Shown here piece by piece: positions 56,570 to 64,000 of a stretch of DNA of 64,000 nucleotides (positions within the stretch are counted from its first letter, which is position 1; each line of letters starts with the position of its first letter). This DNA is from Nitratidesulfovibrio termitidis HI1. Lineage in GTDB: Bacteria; Desulfobacterota; Desulfovibrionia; Desulfovibrionales; Desulfovibrionaceae. The translations under genes were made by a program, and so were the position numbers. The DNA lies in the NCBI RefSeq assembly GCF_000504305.1, contig NZ_KI632512.1, positions 528,388 through 592,387 on the forward strand. The letters are read 5' to 3'. The notes under the pieces were generated by a model. The model ran no database searches. It had not been told where the DNA came from and was given only the letters and a program-made list of their open reading frames with translations.

Positions 56570-57640
56570 TCAGCAGGCCCGGATGATGGCCGGGGCGATT
56601 TCCATCAGGGAAACCACCTTGCGCACGCCGCCCAGCTTGATGGCCTCCTGCGGCATGCCGAAGACCACACAACTGGCCTCGTCCTGGGCAATGGTGTGCG
56701 CGCCCACGTCGAACAGTTCCTTCATGCCCGCCGCGCCGTCGTCGCCCATGCCGGTCATGATGGCGGCCACGGCGTTGCGCCCGGCGTACCGGGCGGCGGA
56801 ACGGAACAGCACGTCCACGGATGGCCGGTGCCTGCGCACCAGCGGGCCTTCGCGCACCTCGACATAGTAGCGCGAGCCGTTGCGTTTCAGCAGCATGTGC
56901 AGGTTGCCGGGCGCGATGAGCACCTGGCCGCGCCGCATGGCATCGCCGTCCTGCGCTTCCTTTACCGTTACCCGGCAGATGACGTTGAGCCGGTTGGCAA
57001 AGGCGGCGGTGAAGTGTTCCGGCATGTGCTGCACGATGGCGATGGGCGGGCAGTCGGCGGGCAGCGCCTCCAGCACCACGCGCAGGGCCTCCGTGCCACC
57101 GGTCGATGCGCCGATGACCACCACCTTCTCGGTCTGCTGCACCGTTGTGGTCAGCGGGGTGGCGGCGGGCAGCACCGCATCGGCGGAAAGCTTGGGCGGC
57201 ACCCCGGCGGCCAGCGGGCTGAGTTTGCGCAGTCTGGCCCGGGCGGCGGCCTTCAGCGCATCGCAGATGCGGATGCTGGATTCCTCCAGAAACCGCTTGG
57301 TGCCCATGCGCGGCTTCTGGATGACCTCCACTGCGCCGTATTCCATGGCCTTGAAAGTGGCCTCGGCCCCCTGCTCCGTCACCGACGAACAGATCACCAC
57401 CGGAATGGGGTGCTGAGTCATGATCTTGCGCAGGAAGGTGATGCCGTCCATGCGCGGCATCTCCACGTCCAGCAGGATCACGTCCGGGGCCACCGTTTCC
57501 ATGCGCTTGGCCGCCACGAAGGGGTCGGATGCGGTGCCGATGAGTTCCAGTTCCTCGTCGCTGGCGACGATGTCGGCCAGGGTCTGGCGGACCAGGGCCG
57601 AATCGTCCACCACCAGTACCTTGATGCGGCGGGCGGTCAT
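56570..57640 (-). CDS. cheB: Chemotaxis methylesterase/glutamine deamidase CheB
   Basis: 356 residues. Receiver domain with phospho-acceptor D58 in [11 protein letters not shown] and the acidic pair VDDS at 11-13. Linker of about 50 residues, then the methylesterase domain with triad S179 (GASTGG), H205 (VQHMP) and D301 (MGDDG). It demethylates receptors when phosphorylated by CheA. The ATG overlaps the cheR stop (ATGA). It ends the cheA-cheR-cheB group before the sulfite reductase gene. Confidence 0.97.
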   Translation of the reverse strand: MTARRIKVLVVDDSALVRQTLADIVASDEELELIGTASDPFVAAKRMETVAPDVILLDVEMPRMDGITFLRKIMTQHPIPVVICSSVTEQGAEATFKAMEYGAVEVIQKPRMGTKRFLEESSIRICDALKAAARARLRKLSPLAAGVPPKLSADAVLPAATPLTTTVQQTEKVVVIGASTGGTEALRVVLEALPADCPPIAIVQHMPEHFTAAFANRLNVICRVTVKEAQDGDAMRRGQVLIAPGNLHMLLKRNGSRYYVEVREGPLVRRHRPSVDVLFRSAARYAGRNAVAAIMTGMGDDGAAGMKELFDVGAHTIAQDEASCVVFGMPQEAIKLGGVRKVVSLMEIAPAIIRAC

Positions 57641-58524
57641 CGCGTCCTCCGGTAGACGGTGGGCGCCACCTGTTCAAGCGGCAACGCCATGCCGGTAAGA
57701 CTTTCGGAGTGGCCGATGAACAGGTGCCCGCCGGGACGCAGGCACTGGCAGAACCGGCTGAACAGCCCTTCCTGCGTGGGCTTGTCGAAGTAGATGATCA
57801 CGTTGCGGCAGAAAATGATGTCCATGGGCTCGGAAAAGCTGAAGGGATCCATGAAGTTCAGCCGCTCGAAGCGCACGGCGGAGCGCAACTCCGGCCCGAT
57901 GCGCACCAGGCGGCGCGTACGGTCGCGGCTGCGCAGCAGGTAGCGCTTGCGGAACTGGTCCGGCACGTTGTGCACCCGCTCCTCGTCGTACACGGCGCGC
58001 ACGGCCTGTTGCAGCGCCCGTGACGAAATGTCCGTGGCCAGGATGGAAAAGCTGAAGCCGGGGGTGCGTTCCTCGTAGTCGCGCAGCACCATGGCCAGGG
58101 TGTAGGGCTCCATGCCGATGGAACAGCCCGCGCTCCATACCCGCAGGGGGCGCGAAGCGCGCAGGCGCGCTGCCTCGCCCGTCCAGCCGGGCAGCAAGGT
58201 GGAGGTCAGATAGTCGAAATGGCGCGGCTCGCGGAAGAATTCCGTGGTGTTGGTGGTCACCACGTCGATGAAGTTGCGCAACTCCTCGGCAACGCCCTTT
58301 TCCGTGAACAGATAGTCCACGTACTGGTCGTAGCTGGCCATGCCCAGCACGCGCAGCCGTTTTTGCAGGCGCGCCTCCAGCATCACCCGCTTGGAGCCGG
58401 GCAGCTTGATGCCCACCTGTTCGTAAACGAAGCGGCTCATGCGGTCGAACAGCTTCTGCGACATGGGGCCGGGGCGGGCACAGCCTGGGGGCAGGGCCGG
58501 ACCGTCACTGCGGGTGGAGTTCAT
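57637..58524 (-). CDS. cheR: Chemotaxis protein methyltransferase CheR
   Basis: 295 residues. N-terminal helical CheR domain ([30 protein letters not shown]), then the SAM-binding domain: [70 protein letters not shown] and [12 protein letters not shown]. It methylates glutamates of chemoreceptors. ATG 58524 overlaps the cheA stop (ATGA). No pentapeptide-binding beta-loop problem can be judged by eye. Confidence 0.97.
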   Translation of the reverse strand: MNSTRSDGPALPPGCARPGPMSQKLFDRMSRFVYEQVGIKLPGSKRVMLEARLQKRLRVLGMASYDQYVDYLFTEKGVAEELRNFIDVVTTNTTEFFREPRHFDYLTSTLLPGWTGEAARLRASRPLRVWSAGCSIGMEPYTLAMVLRDYEERTPGFSFSILATDISSRALQQAVRAVYDEERVHNVPDQFRKRYLLRSRDRTRRLVRIGPELRSAVRFERLNFMDPFSFSEPMDIIFCRNVIIYFDKPTQEGLFSRFCQCLRPGGHLFIGHSESLTGMALPLEQVAPTVYRRTR

Positions 58525-60695
58525 GCACCGCCCCCGTGCGACGCCACCGGAACGCGCTGCCCCCGCTGGGGCTGGTCCGCCGCAAGCTGCACCAGGCCGG
58601 GCACGTCCAGGATCAGGGCCATGCTGCCGTCGCCCTTGATGGTGGCGCCGGAAATGCCCGGCACATCCTTGTAGATGCGGCCCAGGCTCTTGATGACCGT
58701 CTGGTGCTCGCCCACCACGCAGTCCACCACCAGACCGAACCGGCTGCCCTGCGCATCGACCACCACCACCTGCTCGATGGCGGGCGCGGGGCCGGACGAG
58801 GCGAACAGCTCGCGCAGGCGGATGTAGGGCACGATTTCCCCGCGCAGGTTGATGATGCGCTGCCTGCCCTCGGCCGCGCTGGGGGTGGCGTGTTCCGCGC
58901 ATTCTTCCACGTGGTTCAGCGGAATGACGTACGATTCGCCGCCCACCAGCACCTGCAGCCCGTCGATGATGGCCAGGGTCAGCGGCAGGCGGATGGTCAG
59001 GGTGGTGCCCTTGCCCACCGCGCTGTCCAGTTCAATGCGGCCGCGCAGCGCCTCGATGGAACGCTTCACCACGTCCATGCCCACGCCCCGGCCGGAAACG
59101 TTGGTGACCTTTTCCGCCGTGGAAAAGCCGGCGGCGAAGATAAGCTCGATGGCCTCGCGCGCCGGCAGGTCCGCATCAGGGGCGATAACGCCGCGCTTGC
59201 GGGCAAGGTCCATGACCCGTACCGGGTCGATGCCCGCGCCGTCGTCGGCGATGGTGATCAGCACCTCGCCCCCGGCATGGGCCGCCGAAAGGGTTACCGT
59301 GCCGGTGCGCGGCTTGCCCGCGGCGGCGCGCACGTCGGGCGATTCCACCCCGTGGTCCAGGCTGTTGCGCAGGCAGTGCACCAGCGGGTCGCCCAGGCGT
59401 TCTATGACGGTCTTGTCCAGTTCCGTCTCGCCGCCCAGGGTCACCAGTTCCACGTCCTTGCCCAGTTCCGCCGAAAGATCGCGCACCAGGCGGCGGAACT
59501 TGCTGAACGTGGTGCCGATGGGCAGCATGCGGATGCCAAGGGTGGTGTCGCGCAGTTCGTCGCTGAGGCGCTCCAGTTCCTCCACCAGCCCCAGCAGGCC
59601 GGGGTCGCTGCGCAGATGCGCCGCCTGCGAAAGCTGCGCCTGCACGATGACCAGTTCGCCCACCAGGTCCACCAGAAAGTCCAGCTTGGACGCGGCAACC
59701 CGGATGCTGGCCCCGGAGTCCTCGCGTACGGAAGATTCCTTGTCGCGCGTCTGGCGGATGGCCCGCATGGCCTGCTGCTCGGCCAGCGCGGCGTCCACCT
59801 TCTCGGCCTCCACCACGCCCGCGTCGGACAGCAGCCTGCCCAGGGGGCGCTGTTCGTCCAGCACGCGGTGCAGGTCGTCGGCGCTGACGTCCCCGCGTTC
59901 GATCAGGATTTCGCCCAGCCGCTTGTAGGCGGCATCATCCACGATGCGCGCATCGTCCACCAGGCGGATGTCGATGTCCGCGTCATCCTCCACGAACAGG
60001 AACACGTCGCGAATGGCGGCCTCGTCCGACTCGGTGGAAAGCAGCACGTCCCACCACACGTGGCAGAGTTCGGGCTGCAATTCGTCAAGGCCGGGCACTT
60101 CGCTGAAGTGCGGGAACACCTGCGCTCCGCCCAGGTCGCGGAGTTCGTCCAGCAGGGACAAGGGATTGGCGCCGCTGAAAAGAATCGGCGGCGCGGGGCG
60201 AAAGCGCACCCGCCAGGTGCGGGCGCAGGGGGGGCACGGCGCTTCCGGTTCCGCCGGGCATTCACCGTCGGCGGCGTCGTGCGGCGAGGCATCGGCGGCA
60301 GTGACGGCTGCGGGCACCAGCGCCCGCAACGAGGCGGTGATGGCGGCGGCGTGCGTCAGGTCCGGGGCGTCGCCGGTGACCGCGCAGTGCAGCAGTTGGG
60401 CGATGTGGTCGCGCGAGGCCAGGGTCAGGTCCAGCAACTGGCGCGTGACGGGCACCTCGCCGTTGCGCACCCGGTCGAACACCGTTTCCACGTCGTGGGT
60501 GAAGTGGGCGATGTCGTCAAAGCCGAACATGGCCCCGGAGCCCTTGATGGTATGCATGGCCCGGAACACACGCGCCACCAGGTCGCGGTCATCGGGCTGC
60601 GCCTCCAGTTCCAGCAAGGCCGTTTCCAGCTCCGCCAGCAGGTCCTGCGCCTCTTCGATGAAGGCTGCCCTGTTTGCGTCTTCCTGCGATTGCAT
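58521..60695 (-). CDS. cheA: Chemotaxis histidine kinase CheA
   Basis: 724 residues. HPt domain with phosphorylated H48 (MHTIKGSGAM), a middle part with a Cys/Pro-rich linker (about 145-165) and response-regulator binding region, dimerisation near 340-400 (LDFLVDLVGELVI), the HATPase with HCLRNSLDHGVES, IADDGAGID and VSGRGVGMDVV, and a C-terminal CheW-like domain (RLPLTLAIIDGLQVL, LRGEIVPYIRL). It phosphorylates CheY and CheB. No CheW gene is in the window. A 276-base gap separates it from cheY. Confidence 0.97.
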   Translation of the reverse strand: MQSQEDANRAAFIEEAQDLLAELETALLELEAQPDDRDLVARVFRAMHTIKGSGAMFGFDDIAHFTHDVETVFDRVRNGEVPVTRQLLDLTLASRDHIAQLLHCAVTGDAPDLTHAAAITASLRALVPAAVTAADASPHDAADGECPAEPEAPCPPCARTWRVRFRPAPPILFSGANPLSLLDELRDLGGAQVFPHFSEVPGLDELQPELCHVWWDVLLSTESDEAAIRDVFLFVEDDADIDIRLVDDARIVDDAAYKRLGEILIERGDVSADDLHRVLDEQRPLGRLLSDAGVVEAEKVDAALAEQQAMRAIRQTRDKESSVREDSGASIRVAASKLDFLVDLVGELVIVQAQLSQAAHLRSDPGLLGLVEELERLSDELRDTTLGIRMLPIGTTFSKFRRLVRDLSAELGKDVELVTLGGETELDKTVIERLGDPLVHCLRNSLDHGVESPDVRAAAGKPRTGTVTLSAAHAGGEVLITIADDGAGIDPVRVMDLARKRGVIAPDADLPAREAIELIFAAGFSTAEKVTNVSGRGVGMDVVKRSIEALRGRIELDSAVGKGTTLTIRLPLTLAIIDGLQVLVGGESYVIPLNHVEECAEHATPSAAEGRQRIINLRGEIVPYIRLRELFASSGPAPAIEQVVVVDAQGSRFGLVVDCVVGEHQTVIKSLGRIYKDVPGISGATIKGDGSMALILDVPGLVQLAADQPQRGQRVPVASHGGGA

Positions 60696-60971
60696 GCGGT
60701 ACTTCCTTGTCCGGCCCGCCTGATCATGCCGGGCACGCTGATTCCGCCAATTCCGTCAATACCAGGGGGCCCCGGTTCCGGGAATCCGGCCCGCCCTTGA
60801 TCGTGTTGCCAGAAGGACAAACGGGGCGCGTTGAAGGGGCACACCCAGCCTGTGCGGGGTTTCGAGACCTGGTGAATTGCCAGGCTGGTGGGCCGGTTGC
60901 CCCCGGCTTTCCCGTTCAGCCTTGCGTACCCAACCGGTGTTCCGGTGGCCCGTCGATGCGCCCGGCCGGAC

Positions 60972-61334
60972 CTAGCCGAGCACCTTCTTGACCACGGCCA
61001 GCAACTGTTCCGGCTGAAACGGCTTGACGATCCACCCCGTGGCCCCGGCGGCCTTGCCTTCCTGCTTGCGCGTGGCCTGCGATTCGGTGGTCAGCATGAC
61101 GACCGGGATGAACTTGTACGCGGGGTTGGCGCGAATCTGCCGGATCAGCTCTATGCCATCCATGTTGGGCATGTTCAGGTCGGTGATCACCATCTTGATG
61201 GGGCCGGAGAGCTTGCTCACCGCATCCTTGCCGTCCTTGGCCTCGATGACTTCATACCCGGCGTTGCGCAGGGTGAAGCCTACCATCTGCCGGATGCTCG
61301 CCGAATCGTCCACCGTCATGATGAGCTTGCTCAT
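60972..61334 (-). CDS. cheY: Chemotaxis response regulator CheY
   Basis: 120 residues, receiver only. D9 and D10 (TVDDS), phospho-acceptor D52 (VITDLNMP), T82/T83 region (MLTTES) and K104 (WIVKPF) are all present. It carries the signal from CheA to the flagellar switch. It sits upstream of cheA on the same strand. CGAGGGAT serves as ribosome site. A 200-base gap separates it from the receptor-like gene. Confidence 0.96.
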   Translation of the reverse strand: MSKLIMTVDDSASIRQMVGFTLRNAGYEVIEAKDGKDAVSKLSGPIKMVITDLNMPNMDGIELIRQIRANPAYKFIPVVMLTTESQATRKQEGKAAGATGWIVKPFQPEQLLAVVKKVLG

Positions 61335-61536
61335 GAGATCCCTCGTGCTCGAATGTTCGGAGTTGGCGGTTCAGCGCCGGGCATGGCTGACGGCGACATC
61401 TCCTGGCCGGTGTCGGCCTGTCGGTCGCGTCAGGCCACATGGGCCACATGGGCCGTCTGGTCCGGATGAGCCTGATGGTCACCGGGCCGGTCATGCGTCC
61501 GGCGAGCATCGCGGAGGGTGCCGCGATGCCGTGTTT

Positions 61537-63357
61537 TCAGAAAAGTTCCACGTTGTCGCCGTAGCCGTCCCCGCTTCCGTCGGCGGCAGCGTCTTGCGCC
61601 GCATGACCGCCGCCCAGCACGCGGCCATGCAGCACCCGTTCCTGCTCCATGGTATAGCGGTCACGCATGGCGGCCAGGCGGTGCGATGCAGCCGCCCGCG
61701 CCGAGGCAGGCACCCGTTCCCGCAGCATGTCCGCCGTCTCGCCCATGTCGTCGGCGGCCCCGGAAAGTCCGGCCACCACCTGCGCGTCGAAATCCAGCCC
61801 CTTCACCGCATGGTCCACTTGGTCGGCCAGTTCCGTGCAGGCCAGTCCCACACTGGCGAACAGCCGCGCGGCCTCGCCGTTCACTTCGCGCAGGCCACGG
61901 GTAAGCCCTTCCAGTTCCTCGGAAATTTCGGATACTCGCGAGGAGTCGAGATAGGCGGTGGCGTAGGTCTTGAGTTGCCCGGCCACACCGTCCACCTCGC
62001 GCAGCAGGGTGGCCAGGGCCGTGGTGCTTTCGCCCGCGTCCTGCGACAGCCGCTGGATGGACGAGGCCAGCACCCCCAGGGCCTTGCCCTTTTCACCGGT
62101 ATGTGCGGCGCGGATGCTGGCGTTGAGCGCAATGAGCTCTATCTCGTCGCCGACGTCTTCTATGTCTTCAAGAAAGGCGCTCATCTGCGCCACCATCTCG
62201 GCCACCTCGACCATGACGTGGCCCATGCGCTCGCCCTGCTCGGCCAGCGACAGCATGCGCGTGGCGATTTCCGACACGCTGCTCTCCATGTGGTCGAGAA
62301 CGGCAGTGCCCCCGCAGCCTTCGCCCAGGCACGTTTCGTCCGAAAACCCGCCAGTCCGCTGGCCCACCCCGCGCACGCTGGCGGCAATGGCCGTCAGTTC
62401 GCGCCGCAAGGTGGAAACGGCATCGGAAAAACTGCCCCGGGCGTTTTCCAACTGGGCCTGCTGCAAGGCGCAGATGTCCGCAGCCACGGCCAGTTCCACG
62501 GCCAGGGCCTCGTCGGCTGGGGGTTCGTCCGAAGTGCCGGGGGTGCTGGCGGAAGAATTGGCGGGGGAACCTTCCAGACCCGCGCGGGCGTCGGCCAGGG
62601 CTTCCTCCACGTGTTCCACCTGCTGGCGCACGATGTCGTGAAATTGCAGGGATCCTATGATGTGTCCCATGGAAACGGCAATGTCCGCCGTGTGGCCGCG
62701 CACGTCTTCCGAGGCCTTGCGGCTGCCCTCGGCCACTTCGTGCAGGGTGTCCATGTTGTCACGGATGGAGCCGAACACCGAATAGGCGCATTCACGCTGC
62801 ATCTCGTGCATCTCGCGGGTGCTGGCCTCCGCCTTTTCGGCCAGGGTGTCCAGCGTCTTGGCCTGCTGCATGATGCGATCGGAATATTCGACGATCTTGT
62901 AGCCCAGCTTTTCCACATCGTCGGCAAGGGTGCTGAAGCCGCGCCCGTCGGAGCCCAGGCGGGCGCTTTCGATGCGCGTGGAAATGCCCAGCATCTGCAG
63001 GGTGCGCACCACGCGGGCGTAGTCGCGTATGGATTTGGAAAGTTCGTGCACCAGTTCGCGGGCGCGGGCCAGCATGGCGACGTCTTTGGCATCATCGTCC
63101 ACGTGGCAGAGGGTCTGCATGGCGTCCAGTTCCGCCACCAGTTCTTCCAGAATATGGCGTACGGTGTCGCCCGAGGCGATGTGGTTCAGCTTCTGGCTGT
63201 CCGCGGCGATATCCTGCACCCGCATGGCCACGTCCTGCAATTCCGCGCCAAGGGCAAGAAAGTCGTCTTCGCGCCGCTGCACCAGCAGGGCAAGCCCGCT
63301 GCCCACACGATCAAGCCGCTCCCGCACCTCGCGCGCCAGCGCCGTGTATTCCTGCAT
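61537..63357 (-). CDS. Soluble chemoreceptor-like protein with two signalling-type helical repeats
   Basis: 606 residues with no membrane segment or signal. It is helical nearly throughout. Near residue 125-165 lies ISTRIESARLGSDGRGFSTLADDVEKL and near 408-450 IELIALNASIRAAHTGEKGKALGVLA; both look like the MCP signalling-tip hairpin (NLLALNAAIEAARAGE..GFAVVA). A Ser/Pro-rich linker (about 263-285) joins the halves. Cys-rich DETCLGEGCGG (about 345-355) is a possible metal or redox site. It probably works with cheA/cheY encoded next, with H-NOX upstream as a sensor candidate. GGAGACGGG precedes the ATG. Family name uncertain. Confidence 0.75.
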   Translation of the reverse strand: MQEYTALAREVRERLDRVGSGLALLVQRREDDFLALGAELQDVAMRVQDIAADSQKLNHIASGDTVRHILEELVAELDAMQTLCHVDDDAKDVAMLARARELVHELSKSIRDYARVVRTLQMLGISTRIESARLGSDGRGFSTLADDVEKLGYKIVEYSDRIMQQAKTLDTLAEKAEASTREMHEMQRECAYSVFGSIRDNMDTLHEVAEGSRKASEDVRGHTADIAVSMGHIIGSLQFHDIVRQQVEHVEEALADARAGLEGSPANSSASTPGTSDEPPADEALAVELAVAADICALQQAQLENARGSFSDAVSTLRRELTAIAASVRGVGQRTGGFSDETCLGEGCGGTAVLDHMESSVSEIATRMLSLAEQGERMGHVMVEVAEMVAQMSAFLEDIEDVGDEIELIALNASIRAAHTGEKGKALGVLASSIQRLSQDAGESTTALATLLREVDGVAGQLKTYATAYLDSSRVSEISEELEGLTRGLREVNGEAARLFASVGLACTELADQVDHAVKGLDFDAQVVAGLSGAADDMGETADMLRERVPASARAAASHRLAAMRDRYTMEQERVLHGRVLGGGHAAQDAAADGSGDGYGDNVELF

Positions 63358-63686
63358 CTGCGTCCCGTCTCCAGTGGTTCTGCATCCCCGCGATGCCCGG
63401 ACTGTCGCGGCATCAAACCCGCCGCACCAAAGTACCCTGCCGTGTCATGGTCCCTGCCCTGCGGCGTTGCTGCGCGCCGCCGCAGCCCTCCCGGCCGTCT
63501 TTCTTTCCCCCGGGCAGCCGGATTGCGCCATCCCGGCGCGCGCCCGTGCCGCCCGCCGTCCTGCCCGTGCGCACAGGCAAGGGCATCAGCAAATGTATGG
63601 TACCGCACCGCCCATCGTGTTTAAAGTATAAAATGGGGAAGCCCCCGCGAGAAAACGTCCCCTTTCCGTCAATGGACATTGCGCGC
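63358..63686. other. Intergenic region H-NOX / chemoreceptor-like gene
   Basis: 329 bases. Near 63620-63640 is an AT-rich patch (AAAGTATAAAAT) that gives TATACT on the minus strand and could be a -10 box for the receptor-like gene; no matching -35 box is clear. No gene is seen. Confidence 0.45.
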
Positions 63687-64000
63687 TCAGTCCAGAAAGC
63701 GGATTTCCGCTCGTGCCACATGTTCGCTCTGCGGGGTCAGCCTGACATCGACCTTCCGCTTCATGAAGTCCGCCGCACCAAGGATGATGCCCTCGAAATA
63801 CTCGAACAGCGCGCGTGAGGATCGATAGGTCATCACAAGGGTGTTCCCCTTGTCCTCATAGGTGAACGCTGGTGGATTGATGCCGGGATAGTCCTTGGTG
63901 AGCTGCTTGTGCAGTGCATCCATGCCCAGGTACAGTTCCTTCAGGTCGTTGGTCTTGAAGTAGCGGCGGTACATCCTGTAGAAACCATCCATGGTGTAAC
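63687..64000 (-). CDS. H-NOX (heme NO/O2-binding) protein, C-terminal part, cut by window edge
   Basis: The frame is open through base 64000, giving at least 104 residues of the C-terminal part; the internal Met at 63992 is probably not the start. The H-NOX signature YxSxR is present as TYRSSR, in the context FTYEDKGNTLVMTYRSSRALFEYFEGIILGAADF, preceded by the family's PGINPPAF turn. The proximal heme His lies outside the window. H-NOX proteins bind NO or O2 at heme and signal to kinases, cyclases or chemoreceptors. It is directly upstream of a soluble chemoreceptor-like gene and cheY-cheA, which points to gas-guided taxis. Confidence 0.85.
   Translation of the reverse strand, partial: YTMDGFYRMYRRYFKTNDLKELYLGMDALHKQLTKDYPGINPPAFTYEDKGNTLVMTYRSSRALFEYFEGIILGAADFMKRKVDVRLTPQSEHVARAEIRFLD

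Noticed and set aside
58536-60800. A 754-codon frame opposite cheA
   Set aside because: Antisense artefact; CheA motifs are complete on the other strand.

Overview
The window comes from a GC-rich sulfate-reducing deltaproteobacterium of the Desulfovibrio/Nitratidesulfovibrio type. Evidence: about two thirds GC over most of the length; a small siroheme sulfite reductase of the kind known from Desulfovibrio; an H-NOX protein beside chemotaxis genes; a manganese-type pyrophosphatase; a pyruvate carboxylase with a separate PEP synthase; and a gene order that, from memory, resembles Desulfovibrio vulgaris. Most of the window is ordinary core chromosome. No rRNA, tRNA, CRISPR array, prophage or intact transposase is visible.

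Layout. 1-2.2 kb: tail of a CBS protein, an M23 endopeptidase and a DUF488 protein. 2.4-11.2 kb (minus): birA, pyc and ppsA, a biotin ligase with its probable target and a PEP-forming enzyme (pyruvate/oxaloacetate/PEP node), with cca divergent. 12.9-25.6 kb (minus): a long run in one direction of pyrG, kdsA-kdsC-lptC-lptA-lptB (Kdo synthesis and LPS export, joined by short overlaps), rpoN, hpf, ptsN, rapZ, mannose-family PTS EIIA-EIIB-EIIC and ppaC. EIIC is split by a frame change at a run of nine T. 26-28.7 kb: a PurQ-like glutaminase whose last codons are duplicated downstream, two unrecognised genes and a 331-bp MITE-like element. 28.6-32 kb (minus): rsfS-gpmI-zinc ribbon and a nitroreductase. 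32.4-39.5 kb: an AMP-forming CoA ligase, a tandem ACT protein, an FAD oxidoreductase with a four-cluster ferredoxin, and an orphan molybdopterin enzyme behind a CRP/FNR-like palindrome. 39.5-49 kb (minus): nadE, dapB, ligA (with a low-GC internal segment), a glycosyltransferase, a K+ channel and uvrB. 50-53.7 kb (minus): clpS-clpA-aat, an N-end-rule operon. 54-55.7 kb: a CYTH protein, crcB and DUF190. 55.7-64 kb (minus): sulfite reductase, cheA-cheR-cheB, cheY, a soluble chemoreceptor-like protein and the C-terminal part of an H-NOX sensor cut by the window edge.

Many neighbours share ATGA or GTGA stop/start overlaps, so translational coupling is common. No completely new multi-gene system is obvious. 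The most interesting signals are the poly-T frame break in EIIC, the synonymously diverged duplication of the purQ 3' end, the compositional mosaic inside ligA, the zinc-ribbon tail on pyruvate carboxylase, and the H-NOX/soluble chemoreceptor/Che cluster.
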